Of a DNA stretch of 64,000 bases, positions 21,997-33,719 are shown piece after piece. This DNA comes from Zygnema cylindricum (taxonomy: Eukaryota > Streptophyta > Zygnematophyceae > Zygnematales > Zygnemataceae): NCBI GenBank assembly GCA_037447655.1, contig JBBHKE010003190.1:551424-615423 (forward strand), written 5' to 3'. The notes under the pieces were generated by a model. It made no database searches. It had not been told where the DNA came from and was given only the letters and a program-made list of their open reading frames with translations. The translations under genes and the position numbers were made by a program. Each line of letters begins with the position of its first letter. Position 1 is the first letter of the stretch.

Positions 21997-23002
21997 TGTT
22001 GCAATCACTAGATTTAGGGGGTATATTCTTGGTGTGAATAGATTAAAAACAAAAGGAAAAAGCATAGGCAGCTTGCCTCCACCTCCTCCTTCTAGCCCCC
22101 ATACTTGTTGTAGTCACAGAAGAAAAAAGAGGGCGGTGGAGCAATGGGTGCCTTAGCTCCAAAGGCATAAATTAAAGAGTGACATAAATCACTCTCAACA
22201 AAAAGGTGAGTTTGGTAGGATTCGAACCTCTAACCGGCAGAGTGAGGCATAGCTGTCAACTTTAACCAGTCTGTCATAGAAGTTCGTTAGACTATATAGG
22301 GTTTGAATGCTATTTAAACAGTGCTTAGGAACTTTAATCCGATTTACGGAATTACAGATAAAAAACATAGAGACTAGTTCAAATATGGTGCGAACATGAA
22401 GCCACATGAAACAAATGTATCGGACATTTGTTTTTAACGGCTAGTATTAAAAGTTTGTTTGGATCAGACGACTTGTATCATCGCCGAGATCCCGAAATGG
22501 CCACTTTGGCGTTTTTTGGGCGTGACATGACTTCGCGCCATGTCGCACGATAACACTGTGAAGCGGGAATCTCGGGGAGCACGAGGAGGAGTCTGAAGAA
22601 AACAAGCGTCTACTCCATGACCTTGTCGCATACAGGTCGTACAAAAATAACATCGGCCATGGTACCTTTTTGTACTCTACTGTCTTATAATTGGTTCATA
22701 TTTCAGAAGATAAGGGTTGTGAGAGTGGTTTAGGACTTAGAGAATTTAGGAGGTAGCTGCCTCTCTCCTAGATAGTTTCTATAAAACTTGGCATCCGTGC
22801 CACTTCATAATTTATCGCGTGGTTGGGCATTTTCTGGGATTCTTTTTGCTATGGACTCAAGGGAGTCCAAACTGCATAAGGATGTTGTTAGATTGTATAT
22901 TTGCGTGTTTGGGTAGCAATTGTCTTAGTTGAAAGTGGGTCAGTTAAAAAATTCTTAGAGGCTTTCAGAATTTTATAGTACAATGGAGGATACAAAATTG
23001 CA
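21997..23002 (+). repeat. 3' LTR of A4
   Basis: The LTR is 1006 bp and runs TGTTGCAATCACTAG to AAAATTGCA. It keeps the gag ATG (22983), TATAAAA (22780-22786), the TGGACTC-AAGG-GAGTCCA hairpin near 22853 and the tRNA-like block at 22205-22285. Confidence 0.93.
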
Positions 23003-23031
23003 CAAAATGGTGTAGCCGAGAGGTTGAATAG

Positions 23032-23854
23032 TGTTGGTTTTTGAAAAGTTGGTTTCGTGCACACACGACGTTTCGTGAGTGCGCGTGTTCGCGTGCGTAT
23101 TTAATTAACGAAATTAATGTGGTGGTTCGAATGGTTTGCGGATTGGGGGAGTAGATGTACGAGGAAAATTAAAAGGACGTGAAAAAGGAATTAAGTGGGA
23201 CGCGAAATCGCGTCCATCACATGATATTTATATTGGACGGTCCAGATTCGTTTGATGAAATTTGTAAGGTTTGTAAATATTTGCAACAATGTTTTGTCCT
23301 ATGTGTATTAGGTATTAGTGTAAATCTATTCATTTTGACATGTCACGAAGTATTCGGGTTACGTACGGTTGGTATGCCTCCGTACATTCAGTAGTGAGCT
23401 CTAGTGTATATTTGTAGGACTTCGTCATTTTGGACTTAAGGAACTTTTTGGACCAAAAACTGTTTATGGGGATTTTTGGTAATTTTATCTGAGGATTTCT
23501 CTCAGATCTGTTGGCAGAATTGTCTGAAATTCTTCATGTGTGTTCCTATTTGTATTTTTAATATTGTCACAGATTTGCAGGTCTATTGTGTGCCTGGTCT
23601 GTGTTTTACTTCATTGTGAGTTCTGGCAGACTGTTTTTCTGCAACTTTGACTAGATCATGTGATCACTCTGTTTATTATTTTTATCTGAAACTTTGTGAG
23701 GCTATTTTATAGCCTATAAAATATCTGTTGATTTAGTTTCAGCTTGTTTTGTTAATTCTGTTGAATTCTGTGTCTATCCAAAATACGCTGTTTTTAGGGT
23801 AGTCTGTGGTACTTCCGAGGGTGAATCCATGGCTATAAATGGCTATGGACAACA
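23032..23854 (+). repeat. Solo family B LTR in A3 integrase, TSD AATAG
   Basis: This is an 823-bp LTR, TGTTGGTTTTTGAAAAG to GGCTATGGACAACA. The duplication AATAG is at 23027-23031 and 23855-23859. It landed only 24 bp beyond the A4 insertion in the same integrase gene. The gag-start ATG (MAINGYGQQ) lies in its last 26 bp. Confidence 0.92.
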
Positions 23855-25846
23855 AATAGGACATTAAGTTATAGTGCCAAAGTATGTTGTCAAATAAGAA
23901 GATAGTAAAAATATTGTGGGCCGAGGCAATGAATTTTGCTAACTACCTTAAGAATAGAGTTCTTATTTCACTAATTAAAGGACAAACACCAAATGAGAGA
24001 TGGATTAGCCAAAAACGAGATGTATCACACTTAAAGGTTTTCGGTAGTCAACTGTTCAGTCTTGATACAGAGCGGTGAAATATGAAGTTAGATCCTAAAG
24101 GAAAACCAGGATACTTGCTAGGATATAATAAAGATATAAAAGGGTATAAAGTTTATGATCTTAAAAGGGAAGATATAATTTTAGTTAAACACTTGATAGT
24201 TTTGGTTGGAGGGAAATCTGTAGAACCTTTTAAGCATACAAAGTCACTCAAAGTTAGATTATAGTTAGAAAATTTTGATGACTTTGATCTTCCTAACTAT
24301 CTAGGTTTTCAAGAAGATAAAAATCTTAGAGGTACAAATCAGACCAAGAAGGAATCAACCGTGGAATCTCAATTAACAACTCAACGAGAAGCGCAAAATA
24401 TGGTGGAAGTAGACCCAAAATCAAGGGAGATCGAAGAAGCCGAAATTGTTCGAAAGAATCCACGGCAGCCATCAATTCCCGCACCCGTTTTTGAAAGAGG
24501 AAAGAGAAGCATTAAAAGACTGCGAGAAAAACAAGTTAACAACAGGAAAAATAAATTGTCTATTCCCGATGAACCCCAAAATTATGGTGAGGCGATGAGC
24601 TGTCCTGAGAGAAATCAGTGGAAGATAACCATTAATGAAGAGATGGCTCCAGTTATGGCGGCCGATACATGGGGGTGGTGGACTATCCTCTTGACCGAAA
24701 GCCAATCGCGTGTAAGTGTGTATTTTAACTGAAACTTAACGCGGATAACACCATTGACCGATACAAGGCTCGGTTAGTGGGATAAGGATTTACTCTAAAA
24801 GAGGGAATTGACTACAAAGAGACATTTGCTCCGGTCGTTAGGTGATCCTCAATCTGGATACTTCTCCATCTAGCGGGAGCGGAAGACATGGAATTGCATC
24901 AAATGAACATCAAAATGGCCTTCTGTATGGAGAGTTGGAAGAGGAGATTTTTATGAGGTAGTGTGAAGGGTTTGTGGAGCAAAAGGAGGAGAGCAAGGTA
25001 TTCTGATTGATCAAATCATTGTATGGACTGAAACAGGCGCCTCGCCAGTGGAATAAGAATCTCAATGAGTTTGTGACAGGTTTGGGATACATTCGGATGA
25101 GCTAAGATCACTCAATTTATCTGTTTGAAGATGAGGAAAAACTTATTTTTATTGCAATTTATGTTGATGATTTGCTTGTTCTAAGTAAATCCATGGATTA
25201 AATTAATAAGTTGAAAACATAGCTAAGAAGTAGATTTGAGATGAAGGATATCGGGTATGTAAGAGATATTTTGAGGATTCAGGTAGGGAGAGACAGAGAA
25301 AAGAAAATAATCAGATTAACCTCGAAAGAGGCCATTGGAAACATACTGGAAAAATCTCAATAGGAAAAGGCTAATAGTTGTACAACTTCAATGGAGCAAA
25401 AAAAAGGAAGTGAGGGAGTGTGGAAGAGGGAGTTATAATTTTGGATGATGAATTAGGTTCCAGAGAGAAAATTTTTATGAATACTATTCCTAAACGACCA
25501 GCAATGGGCACCTTAAGCTACTCTATGAATTGTACTCGGCCAAATTTAGCTACAGCAATAGGAGTGCTAAGTAGGAGTCTGAATGATCCCACTAAAAGGG
25601 ATTGGGAGGCAGCTAAGAGGGTCGTTAGATAGCTGATACGGACTAGGGATCTATGGTTGCATTTGGGAGGGGACAATACTGGCATCACCTCTTGGAGTGA
25701 TGCAAGTTATGGGGATGCTCCTATGAAGAGGTGTACCTCTGCATATGTGATGTATATGGGAGATGGGGCATGTTGCTCGAGTTAAACTGCGAAAGGTTAT
25801 TTCTCACTCCACCATGGAGGCTGAGTATATTGCAATTTTGTGACCT
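23855..25846 (+). pseudogene. A3 integrase C-terminus, RT and RNase H
   Basis: Integrase continues from RLN with SMLSNKKI, AEAMNFANYLKNRV and VSHLKVFGSQLFSLDTE (23884-24078), then LGYNKDIKGYKVYDLKRED (24082-24264). The linker and RT start lie in 24361-24732. RT shows LKQAPRQWNK-like remnants at 25030, an intact YVDD box at about 25160 (AIYVDDLLVLS) and the NCTRPNLATAIGVLSRSLNDP region at 25420-25632. RNase H ends with TMEAEYIA near 25820. Many stops and frameshifts are present. The 3' LTR is replaced by A5 LTR debris. Confidence 0.87.
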
Positions 25847-25897
25847 CCATAGGTCCTCAGAGTAGGCAGCTCACAAGAAGCCTCAAGGATAGTGTTG
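25847..25897 (-). repeat. Inverted tip of a family A LTR
   Basis: About 50 bp (GACCTCCATAGG... to AAGGATAG) matches the minus-oriented LTR ends at 51590 and 59640. It sits immediately before plus-oriented LTR sequence, so the LTR end is present in both orientations about 190 bp apart. This is a recombination scar between A3 and A5. Confidence 0.6.
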
Positions 25898-26094
25898 CCC
25901 CTTCTGGAGCAAATCACTTGATTCATTTTGCTATTGACTCAAGGGAGTCTTGTTTTCACAATGGTGAGGCTGGGGTAAGTTGTTGCTTGCGAAGGTGGCA
26001 GTTATTATTGGTAAAACCAAAGGGGGTCAGGGTTATCCTAGGGGCTTAGTATAAGCTGCATATTTCGAGGGCCTATGGATGCCTCATAGTTTCA
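25898..26094 (+). repeat. Partial family A LTR, 3' portion (A5 5' LTR)
   Basis: It contains the GACTCAAGGGAGTC hairpin at 25934-25947 and ends ATAGTTTCA at 26094. The gag ATG is at 26075. The upstream three quarters of the LTR are missing. Confidence 0.75.
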
Positions 26095-28096
26095 GGTAAT
26101 GGGCCCACCCTCTAAGGTGTCTATGTTTAATATAACTGGCTTCATATATTGGGAGAGTATGATGACATGAGCTCTTTGTGAGAAAAGGTTTTGGGGAATA
26201 GTGAGTACACGAGTGTACGCATCCCTCCAGGGTTTGTAGGAAGCGGATTTACCAGAGATGCAGATCCAACTCCATCGGAGGAGACAAAGGAAAGGGAGGT
26301 GGTAGACAAATGGAAGGAGAAAGAGATATCCACTTCAATAGCAACCGGTTTGATTATTTTTGCCACAGGTTTTGAGTAACGAGGAAAATGATATTGATAC
26401 TTAGGAGTATAATAATTTTGCAGCAAGTATTGCATTCTCCGACATCTCACTCAGGGACTTGCATCACCTCATTTACAAGTAGAAAAAGCATCGAATTTAT
26501 AGGAAGCACTCATAGATATGTACTGAAGTGGTAATATTCAACAACAGTAGTTGGCAGATCGGAAAATAGATGCATATGTCTCTAATGGGGGGAAGATGCT
26601 AGACTTTTGTAATAAGCTTGCAACACTCTTAAAGGAGTTACAAAGTGCCGAAAAGGTATAAACTGAAAAGGAAAAGGTTTATTGCTTACTCATTAAGCTA
26701 CCGGATGAGTATGAGAACATAGTAAATTGTGTAGAAGACCTACTAGACTCCAGGCGAACATGCAATTTTGTGGTAGGGATGATTCTCGTCCGTGAGAATA
26801 TCATAGAGATCTGAAGGGAAGCGAAGAGTGGACAAGCCTTGGCTGCCACGACCTATTGGAGGAAGAAAGACTTAAAGAAACCTTTAAGAAACTATGGAGG
26901 AAGGGGACAAAAAAATCAGTCCGAATCAGTCCGATGAGTCCGAACCGAGGGTTCTCATAAGGCTTTATCACTTTTGTAAGAAACAAGTGCACTACTTGGG
27001 GGAGTGTTCTAAGCTAATCAAGCTTTGACTAAAGTAGGTGCAGACCGGTGGACCTCCGAAAGGGAAGAAAAAGGCACTTGTGATGTAGGTTCATGAGGAG
27101 GAGTTCGAGGACGACAAGCTTTTGTTGGATGAAGCGATAGAGGTGAAGATCGAGGTCGAAATCCCACGAAAACAAAAATGTGCTTTCGAAGGATTGACAC
27201 GTTAAGCACGCTGGATTGTGGATTCGGGTGCTTCTATGCACATGTGTAAGGATAAACACATGTTCACAAAATAAATAAAGATTCCCAATGTAGAGATAGA
27301 GTATGGAGATAGGAGGGTTGTCACTACTACTTTGGTAGGATCGGTAGATTTGAAAGTATTAGTGGAATGAAAAACATCATAGTTACATTGTCTGATGTGT
27401 TGTTTATTCCTAAGTTGAACAAAGCTCCCATCTCAACATTTGTGTTTGATGATAAGGGTTTTGAAACTAGCACTAAGAAAGCAGTCTTTACTGCTAGCGT
27501 TGAAGAAGAAGTTTATTTCTTTGCTGAAAATGGTACCCAATAGATGTTTAGGCTGATTTTAAGCAATGTAAAGAAGAAAATTTATTATGTTGGTGTTCAT
27601 GATATTATGTTGTGGCATAAGAGGCTTTGACATGTGCATTTAGATAAGTTAAAAGTGATGAAAAAGATGGGAGTAGTGGAACGGATTCAGTTTAGAGGAA
27701 GTGAGAAACTGAGTGCCTGTAGTAGGTGTGCTCAATGTAAGGCACACATGTTACCTTTCCCAAAAACAACCACTTATAAAGGAGAAAAAGTTCTAGATTT
27801 GGTACACACAGATATTTGGGGACCGGCAAAAGTGCCGTCACCCGAAGGGAAGAGGTTTATGATGACCGTCACTGATGATTGGTCTCGGTATTTAAGAGTG
27901 TATTTTCTGAAAATAAATCAAAAGCCCTAGAGTACTTTAAGCAATACAAGGCATGGAGTGAGAAACTCTATGAAACTCCAATCAAGAGTGTGAGGAGTGA
28001 TTATGAGGGATAGTATACCTCAAATCAGTTAGAGGATTTTTTGAGGGAAGATGAAGTACAGCATCAAAAGACAGTTCCAAAATATCCAGAACAAAA
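26075..28096 (+). pseudogene. A5 gag-protease-integrase, truncated
   Basis: Gag starts in the LTR (MDAS, stop, FQVMGP). It contains PDEYENIVN near 26705 and a knuckle whose first Cys is Tyr (YHFCKKQVHYLGEC, near 26965). The protease keeps an intact DSGASMHMC at about 27221-27247. The pre-integrase and integrase frame 27634-27930 shows CAQCKAHMLPFP, HTDIWGP and DDWSRY. A second-Asp remnant follows, with N changed to Y and G to E (DYEG). The element breaks off after the PEQN codons at about 28096, exactly where A4 interrupts A3. RT and RNase H are absent. Confidence 0.85.
26095..26108 (+). other. Primer-binding site of A5
   Basis: GGTAATGGGCCCAC differs from the exact iMet anticodon-arm complement at one base. 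It is read in the gag frame as V-M-G-P. Confidence 0.7.
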
Positions 28097-28398
28097 TGCA
28101 TAATTTTTTTTCTAGGTTTAAATTTGGCGAGAAGTAAAATACCAAATACATAGTACCAAATACAATAGTTCACCCAAAGTTTTTTTTACATGTCTAATCA
28201 CCTATGTCTTTCATCATTTTTTTTTTCTTCTCTCAATTTTCAATATTATTGTTTTTTTTTTTACTTCTTACACTATTTTGTTGTGTTTTGTGTTAAATTA
28301 ACACTAACATGTTTGACTATGTGTAAAGCATCGTCAACCCACAAAAATGTACGTTGGAGAAAGTATCGAAGAACCTGGAATCGATCTCGATGCAATAA

Positions 28399-28437
<39 letters not shown>

Positions 28438-28600
28438 TGTCCTCAATACCCGCTTCGACTAGTAGAACCTCTAATGGGATGAAAATTAAGTAAAACAAGT
28501 ACGTATGTGTAATCACCTAACTCCTCAATTTGACTTTATGTGTTTCTTAAGCCCTGTTGACACCAAAATCTTTTCATATAAGCATTAAAATTTTAACATT
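28097..28600. other. AT-rich junction region with an AT dinucleotide repeat
   Basis: TGCATAATTTTTTTTCTAGGTTTAA at the left edge may be a decayed family A LTR start. An (AT)n run spans about 28402-28434. No open frame that I trust. Confidence 0.5.
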
Positions 28601-28624
28601 TCATTTTTCTTTTGATTTAAAATT

Positions 28625-29200
28625 TTATTAAAATTAACAATATCCAATACAAATAACAAATGTTATGCTTTTCACCTTTTACTTTCAGCCGCTCTTGCAA
28701 TTGACCCTCTAATTGCGCAAGTTTTTGAGTTAATACAACGTATAGGTATAAAAACATCGTATGGATTAATTGAAGATATGTGTGGTAGTTCTACGCGTCA
28801 TCAATGTTAAAGCTTTAGGGAATAAAAATAAATCATATTGTAAAAAAATCATTAAAAAATATTAAAATAAAAAAAGAAATTGGCAAAAAAACGTAATTTT
28901 TATTTTTTTAAATTGACAATTTTTTAAAAACTAGCAATATTCAATACAAATAAAAGATGCCACGTTTCTCACTTTTTATTTTCAACTGCCTTTGCACTCG
29001 ACCCCCTCAAATCGCATAGGTTTTTGAGTTGATACAAAGTATAGATATAAAAACATCGCTCGGATTAATTGAAAATAGGTGTGGTAGTTCAATGAGTCAT
29101 CATTCTTGAAACCCTCAAGGAATAAACATAATTCGGATCTTTAAAAAAATCATTGAAAAATATTTTAATTAATAAAGAAAAATTGTCAAGAAAAACGTGA
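28625..29200. repeat. Direct tandem duplication, unit about 298 bp
   Basis: Units at about 28625-28900 and 28923-29198 share AACAATATCCAATACAAATA, TTTTTGAGTTRATACAA and ATAAAAACATCG blocks in the same order. Identity is moderate. I see no coding content. Confidence 0.75.
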
Positions 29201-29204
29201 AATA

Positions 29205-29880
29205 TTATTGAGAAAAACAAAACACATTTGAAAGTATAAATAGTTTTTGACTGTAACCATTGATTTTTCGATGAAAACATCTCTCGATAAAAATCAAAGG
29301 GAGCCCCGAACTTGTTCTTTCTTTTATATGGAACAAATATAGAAGGCATAAAGCTACCCTCTCGGCTGGACAAAGATCCCATTCTCTATTTTTTATCACC
29401 CGGAAAATGCTTTTACAACCATTTTGTATCAAAAATATTTGAAAAAAAAAATTGTTAGGTATACAACACATTAACAATCATCAATTCTTCACAAAAAAAG
29501 TTAACTTGTCCTAAATATGTATAAAAAAAGAAACAAACAATAGAACGTTAATCCATAAAGATATTAAACATTGTTGTTGCAAAAGCCATGTTTATTATTT
29601 TATTTATTTTCACCTTATTCATTTTGCCGTTCATGTCGAGAAAATCGAGCATCCAACAAAATGACGGCCCCACACTTCCACCTCCACAAAAAATAGATCG
29701 CAAAAATTCACAACACTAGCGCTATTTCTTTTACCCGCTGCAAAATGAGTTAGAAGGGTTATCGATCGAACGAGCATACTTTCGTGAGCCTTTTCTAAGG
29801 TAGTGTATGCTTCCAACCATTTTCAACTAATGTCAAGCGTGAGCCTTTTCTAAGGTAGTGTGTGCTTCCATCCATTTTCA
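29205..29880 (-). repeat. Fold-back repeat, copy 1
   Basis: It carries the anchor GACAAAGATCCCATTCTC near 29368. It also carries an open frame on the minus strand (29631-29816, 61 codons) beginning MEAYTTLEKAHESML and ending GCSIFST. The frame is shared with copies 2 and 3. I do not recognise a protein family. The last 66 bp are tandemly duplicated (TGAGCCTTTTCTAAGGTAGTG twice, about 29770-29903). Confidence 0.65.
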
Positions 29881-29889
29881 ACTAATGTC

Positions 29890-30385
29890 AAGTGTAATGC
29901 TGGATGGTAAATGTGGCATGTTGGATGTGGGATCTCAGATATTATATAATATATGTTTTTTTGTTGAATGTTCAGTGTCCAATATCGAATATGCAATGTG
30001 AAATGTTGAATATCGAATGAGAATATGAATATTGGATAAAAAATGTAAGATTGTCGATGTCGAATGTGGATTGTGGTGGATAATACTGAATGTTGAATGT
30101 TAGATGCTGGATGTTGAATGTGTCCGATGTTCAATCTTCAATGTAAATTGTGTAATGTCATATTCTCAATATTGAATTTCGGAAGTTGGATTTTCGTTGT
30201 TGAATTTTGAATGTCGAATGTCTAATGTTCAATGTCGAATGCCCAATGTAGAATGTCTAATGTCGAATATCTAATGTTGGATGTCGACTTTTGAATATCG
30301 AATGTCGAATGTTGTCTAATATCCAATGTATCACATCCAACATCCCACATTCACCATCAAATATTACGTTTGACATTTGATATCG
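29890..30385 (+). repeat. Degenerate heptamer array 1 (AATGTYG-like)
   Basis: The sequence is built of imperfect 7-bp units such as AATGTCG, AATGTCT and AATGTTG, densest around 30190-30320. It lies between inverted copies 1 and 2. It is homologous over most of its length, in direct orientation, to array 2. Confidence 0.75.
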
Positions 30386-30394
30386 AAAAATGTG

Positions 30395-30990
30395 GAACAA
30401 CGGATATAACGACAAACAATTGAAGGATACGAGTCGAAAAAAGTTGGTAGCATGCACTACTATAAAAAAAACTCAAGAAAATATGCTCGCTCAATTTATA
30501 ACCCTTCGAACCTATTTTGCAACCAATAAAGCAAATAACGCTTTAGTTGTGAACTTGTGCGATCTGTTTTCGAGAAAAGTGGAGAGTGTGAGCAGTTTTT
30601 TTGTCGCATGCTCTCCTTTCTGGACATGAACGATAAGACAAACAAGGTAAAAACAAAAATAATAATAAACATGGTTTTTGCAACATCATTGTTTAAGAAC
30701 TTTATGGATTGACGTTGTATTGTTTACTTAGTTGCTAATACATCTTTGGGAGAAGTTAACTATCTTTTTGAAAATTGGTGATTTTTAATGTGTTGGCAAT
30801 GTAATAGTTTTATTTCAGATATTTTTGATATAGAATGGCAGTAACGAGCATTTCGGGGTGATAAGAAATAGAGAATGGGATCTTTGTCCAATCGAGGGGA
30901 AAACTTTGTAGCTATTCTATTTATTCCATATAAAAGAAAGCAGAGGTTAGGGTTGCACTAACTTTTTAGGAAAAAATCGAGAGGTCTTGG
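30395..30990 (+). repeat. Fold-back repeat, copy 2 (inverted)
   Basis: This is the reverse complement of copies 1 and 3; the anchor reads GAGAATGGGATCTTTGTC near 30874. The shared open frame is on the plus strand here (30390-30629) and aligns without gaps to the frames in copies 1 and 3 (the ITLRTYFATNKANNALVVN segment). Confidence 0.65.
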
Positions 30991-31437
30991 ATGTTAGATG
31001 TTGGATCTGAATGTTAAATGTTGAATGTTGAATGTCCAGTGTCCAATGTCGAATATGCAATGTGGAATGTTGAATGTTGAATGATGAATATGAATATTGG
31101 ATGAAAAATGTGAAATTTTCGATGTCGAATGTGGAATGTGGTGGATAATATTGAATGTTGAATGTTCAATGCTGGATGTTGCATGCGTTCAATGTTTAAT
31201 GTCCAATATTGATTGTGCAAAGTAAAATGTCGAATGTTAGTGATGAATTCCGGATGCTGGATGTTGGTTGTTGAGTTTTGAATATCGAATGTCCGCTGTC
31301 CAATGTCGAAGGCCCAATATAGAATGCTCATTATCGAATGCCCAATGTAGAATGTCTAATGTCGAATATCTAATGTTGGATTTAAATATCGGATATCGAA
31401 TGTTGAATGTTGTCCAATATCCATTATAGAATGTTCC
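30991..31437 (+). repeat. Degenerate heptamer array 2
   Basis: It has the same unit family as array 1. A block of about 45 bp around 31337-31381 (AATGCCCAATGTAGAATG...) is identical to 30231-30275. It lies between copy 2 and copy 3. Confidence 0.75.
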
Positions 31438-32030
31438 TCCCGGTTTTTTCTTGAAAAGTCAGGGTAGACCTAACTCATTCTTACCTCATTCTTACTTTTT
31501 TTTTTCATATGGAATAGATATAATAGCCACAAAGCTGGCTATCCCTCCGACTGGACAAAGATCCCATTCTCTATTTTTTAACATCCCGAAATGCTCCTTA
31601 CAAACTTCCTATATCAAAATATTTGAAAAAAAAATTGTTAGATAGTCAACTCATAAAAAATCATCAATTCTTCACAAAAATAATTAACTTGTCCCTAAGA
31701 TGTATAAGCAACTAAGCAAACAATACAATGTCAATCTATAAAGCTATTAAACAATAGTATTGGAAAAGCTATGTTTATTATTTCACCTTTTTTTTTTTTT
31801 CGTTTTTTCATTCATGTCGCAAAAACCGAGCATGAGACAGCGGCACGTCTCCACACTCTCCACCTCCATCAAAAACAGATCAAACAAGTTCACAACTCTA
31901 GCGCTATTTGCTCTACCGGCTGCAAAATGGGTTAGAAGGGTTATTGATCGAGGGAGCATATTTTTGTGAACCTTTTCTAAGGTTGTGTATGCTTTCATTC
32001 ATTTTCGGCTCGTATTTTTCAATTGTTTGC
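31438..32030 (-). repeat. Fold-back repeat, copy 3
   Basis: It has the same orientation as copy 1, with the anchor GACAAAGATCCCATTCTC near 31554. The minus-strand frame 31783-31998 starts MKAYTTLEKVHKNML and keeps RSITLLTHFAAG as in copy 1. A poly-T tract lies near 31788. Confidence 0.65.
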
Positions 32031-32935
32031 CGTTATATCCGTGGATGACCCCCCTTCATTGTCAATCTTAGCATTGTTGCTTACATTTAACAACTGTTTG
32101 TCTAACAGTACTTTGCATTATTGCCTCGGTTTTTGGACCTTTTTTTATTTCTTCTTTTGAAATCTTAAAATGGTATATTGTGTTTTATGAAAAAACACAA
32201 GCGCTTTCAACATTAAACTAAAAAAACCTACAGACTGAAAAAAAAAATAACAAATATTGATTATTGGTTAATATATAACAAAAGCGTTCATTTACATGGT
32301 CAATTCAATAAACCTAAATAAGACAAACATAATTAAATCGAAAAACACAATATGCAAAAAAAAAGAACAACAACAAAAAAACCCATCATCACGCATCTCT
32401 ATTATAGATTTTTTCTTTTACGTGTTTTCTATCAATATACCTCACTCTCAAACTTTTACTTTCATTATCGTTTTCCCCTACAATCTATTGTTACGCATGG
32501 ATAAAACAATGATTTAGTTACCTGATTTTGATGTGTCCTGAAAAATTGTTCACCGGTGCTTGTTGAATAAGCACGATATCTAACCGCAGTTTGACTAAAT
32601 TAGAGCCGTGATCACCCAAAGTCATTCCTTTCATGTTTTGATGTATTCCAGAAATGGCGCCGAGCTTATTTTCTCTTCTTCATCCCCCCACCATTTTTTC
32701 ACATAGTTTAATGTTATGTTAAAATACAAAACAATTAACTCAAATGATGTTATTGTTAATAACAATGTTGAAAATGTAAAATAAATGCCAATATTTAGCA
32801 ATACATTCGAAACTAAAAGTACTTGTATTCTAAATACTTTCCAAATTTTTAACCGTTGCGTGTATTGTGTGAAAGGATCATCCACCACTGTCTTTTTTTG
32901 AGTACTTAATTTTTTTCATTTGACTTTTTTAGTGT
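32031..32935. other. AT-rich stretch without recognisable features
   Basis: I see short open frames only, homopolymer A/T runs and no transposon motif or RNA gene. Confidence 0.5.
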
Positions 32936-33480
32936 ATGCATGGAAAGGGGCAGGCTGGGGTCTAAATCCACCTACAGAAAGGGGGAGGCTGGAGTCTAAA
33001 TCCACCCTTAGTACTCGTATGTAATATTTCATCGCCATCAACGCGTTATTTCTCTCAGTGCGTGTTTGTCCTCAACTCTTTTTTCACTCGCTTGATTGAT
33101 AGGGATGCCTTTTTTGCGTCTTTTTTTTTGAGACTGTAGTGCCAAGACTTTTCGAGTACAGAATCCTTTTCGTTTGACTATTTCTGTGTATGCATGGAAA
33201 GGGGCAGGCTTGGGTCTAAATCCACCCACAGTACTCGTATGTAATATTTCATCTCCATCAATACTCGTATGTAATATTTCATCGCCATCAATGGGTTCTC
33301 TCAGTGTGTGTTTGTCCTCAACTCGTTTTTCACTCGCTTGATTGATAGGAATGCTTTTTTGCGTCTATTTTTTTTGAGGTTGTAGTGCCAAGACTAAGGT
33401 TTTGTGCTCAACTCTTTCTTCACTCGCTTGATAAATACAGACTGTTTTTTTGCGTCTTTTTTTTTCGACGTTGTAGTTAT
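32936..33480. repeat. Tandem duplication, unit about 254 bp
   Basis: The segment TGCATGGAAAGGGGCAGGCT starts at about 32938 and again near 33192. It is followed in both by TCTAAATCCACC, TACTCGTATGTAATATTTCATC, CTCAACTC and CACTCGCTTGAT. A third partial pass of the CTTGAT..TTTTGCGTC segment follows near 33420. Non-coding. Confidence 0.75.
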
Positions 33481-33719
33481 ATTCATTGGTTTTTGGGGTC
33501 CGTAGATGTTGGACGCGTGCTGCACCAACCCTGTTGACTCGCTTGGGAGGAGGTATGGTAGGAATTGTGCTAATCGAGAGAGCAACAAAAGTGGTATCCA
33601 TGTTACAAAAATCAATGGAGTAGCCGAAATGGTGACAACTGTACAAAAAAACTCAGAACTTAGGTTAGTATAAAGAAAAGATAGAGAAATAATGATGATA
33701 ATGATTGTTCATTTCAATT

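Larger units (their letters stand above)
15283..23002 (+). mobile_element. Full-length nested family A Copia element A4, TSD CAAAA
   Basis: The element is 7720 bp with LTRs at both ends and the target duplication CAAAA at 15278-15282 and 23003-23007. It lies in the integrase gene of A3, between the PEQN and GVAERLN codons. It has the order LTR, PBS, gag, protease, integrase, RT, RNase H, PPT, LTR. The LTRs have diverged by well over 10% by eye and the coding regions are shot through with stops, so the insertion is old. A further solo LTR of 1384 bp is nested inside it. Confidence 0.95.

Noticed and set aside
28402-28434. Coding frames with Tyr-Ile repeats
   Set aside because: They are translations of the AT dinucleotide repeat.
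29890-31437. Interstitial telomere repeats
   Set aside because: The 7-bp units are AATGTYG-like, not TTTAGGG or a close variant, and are highly degenerate.
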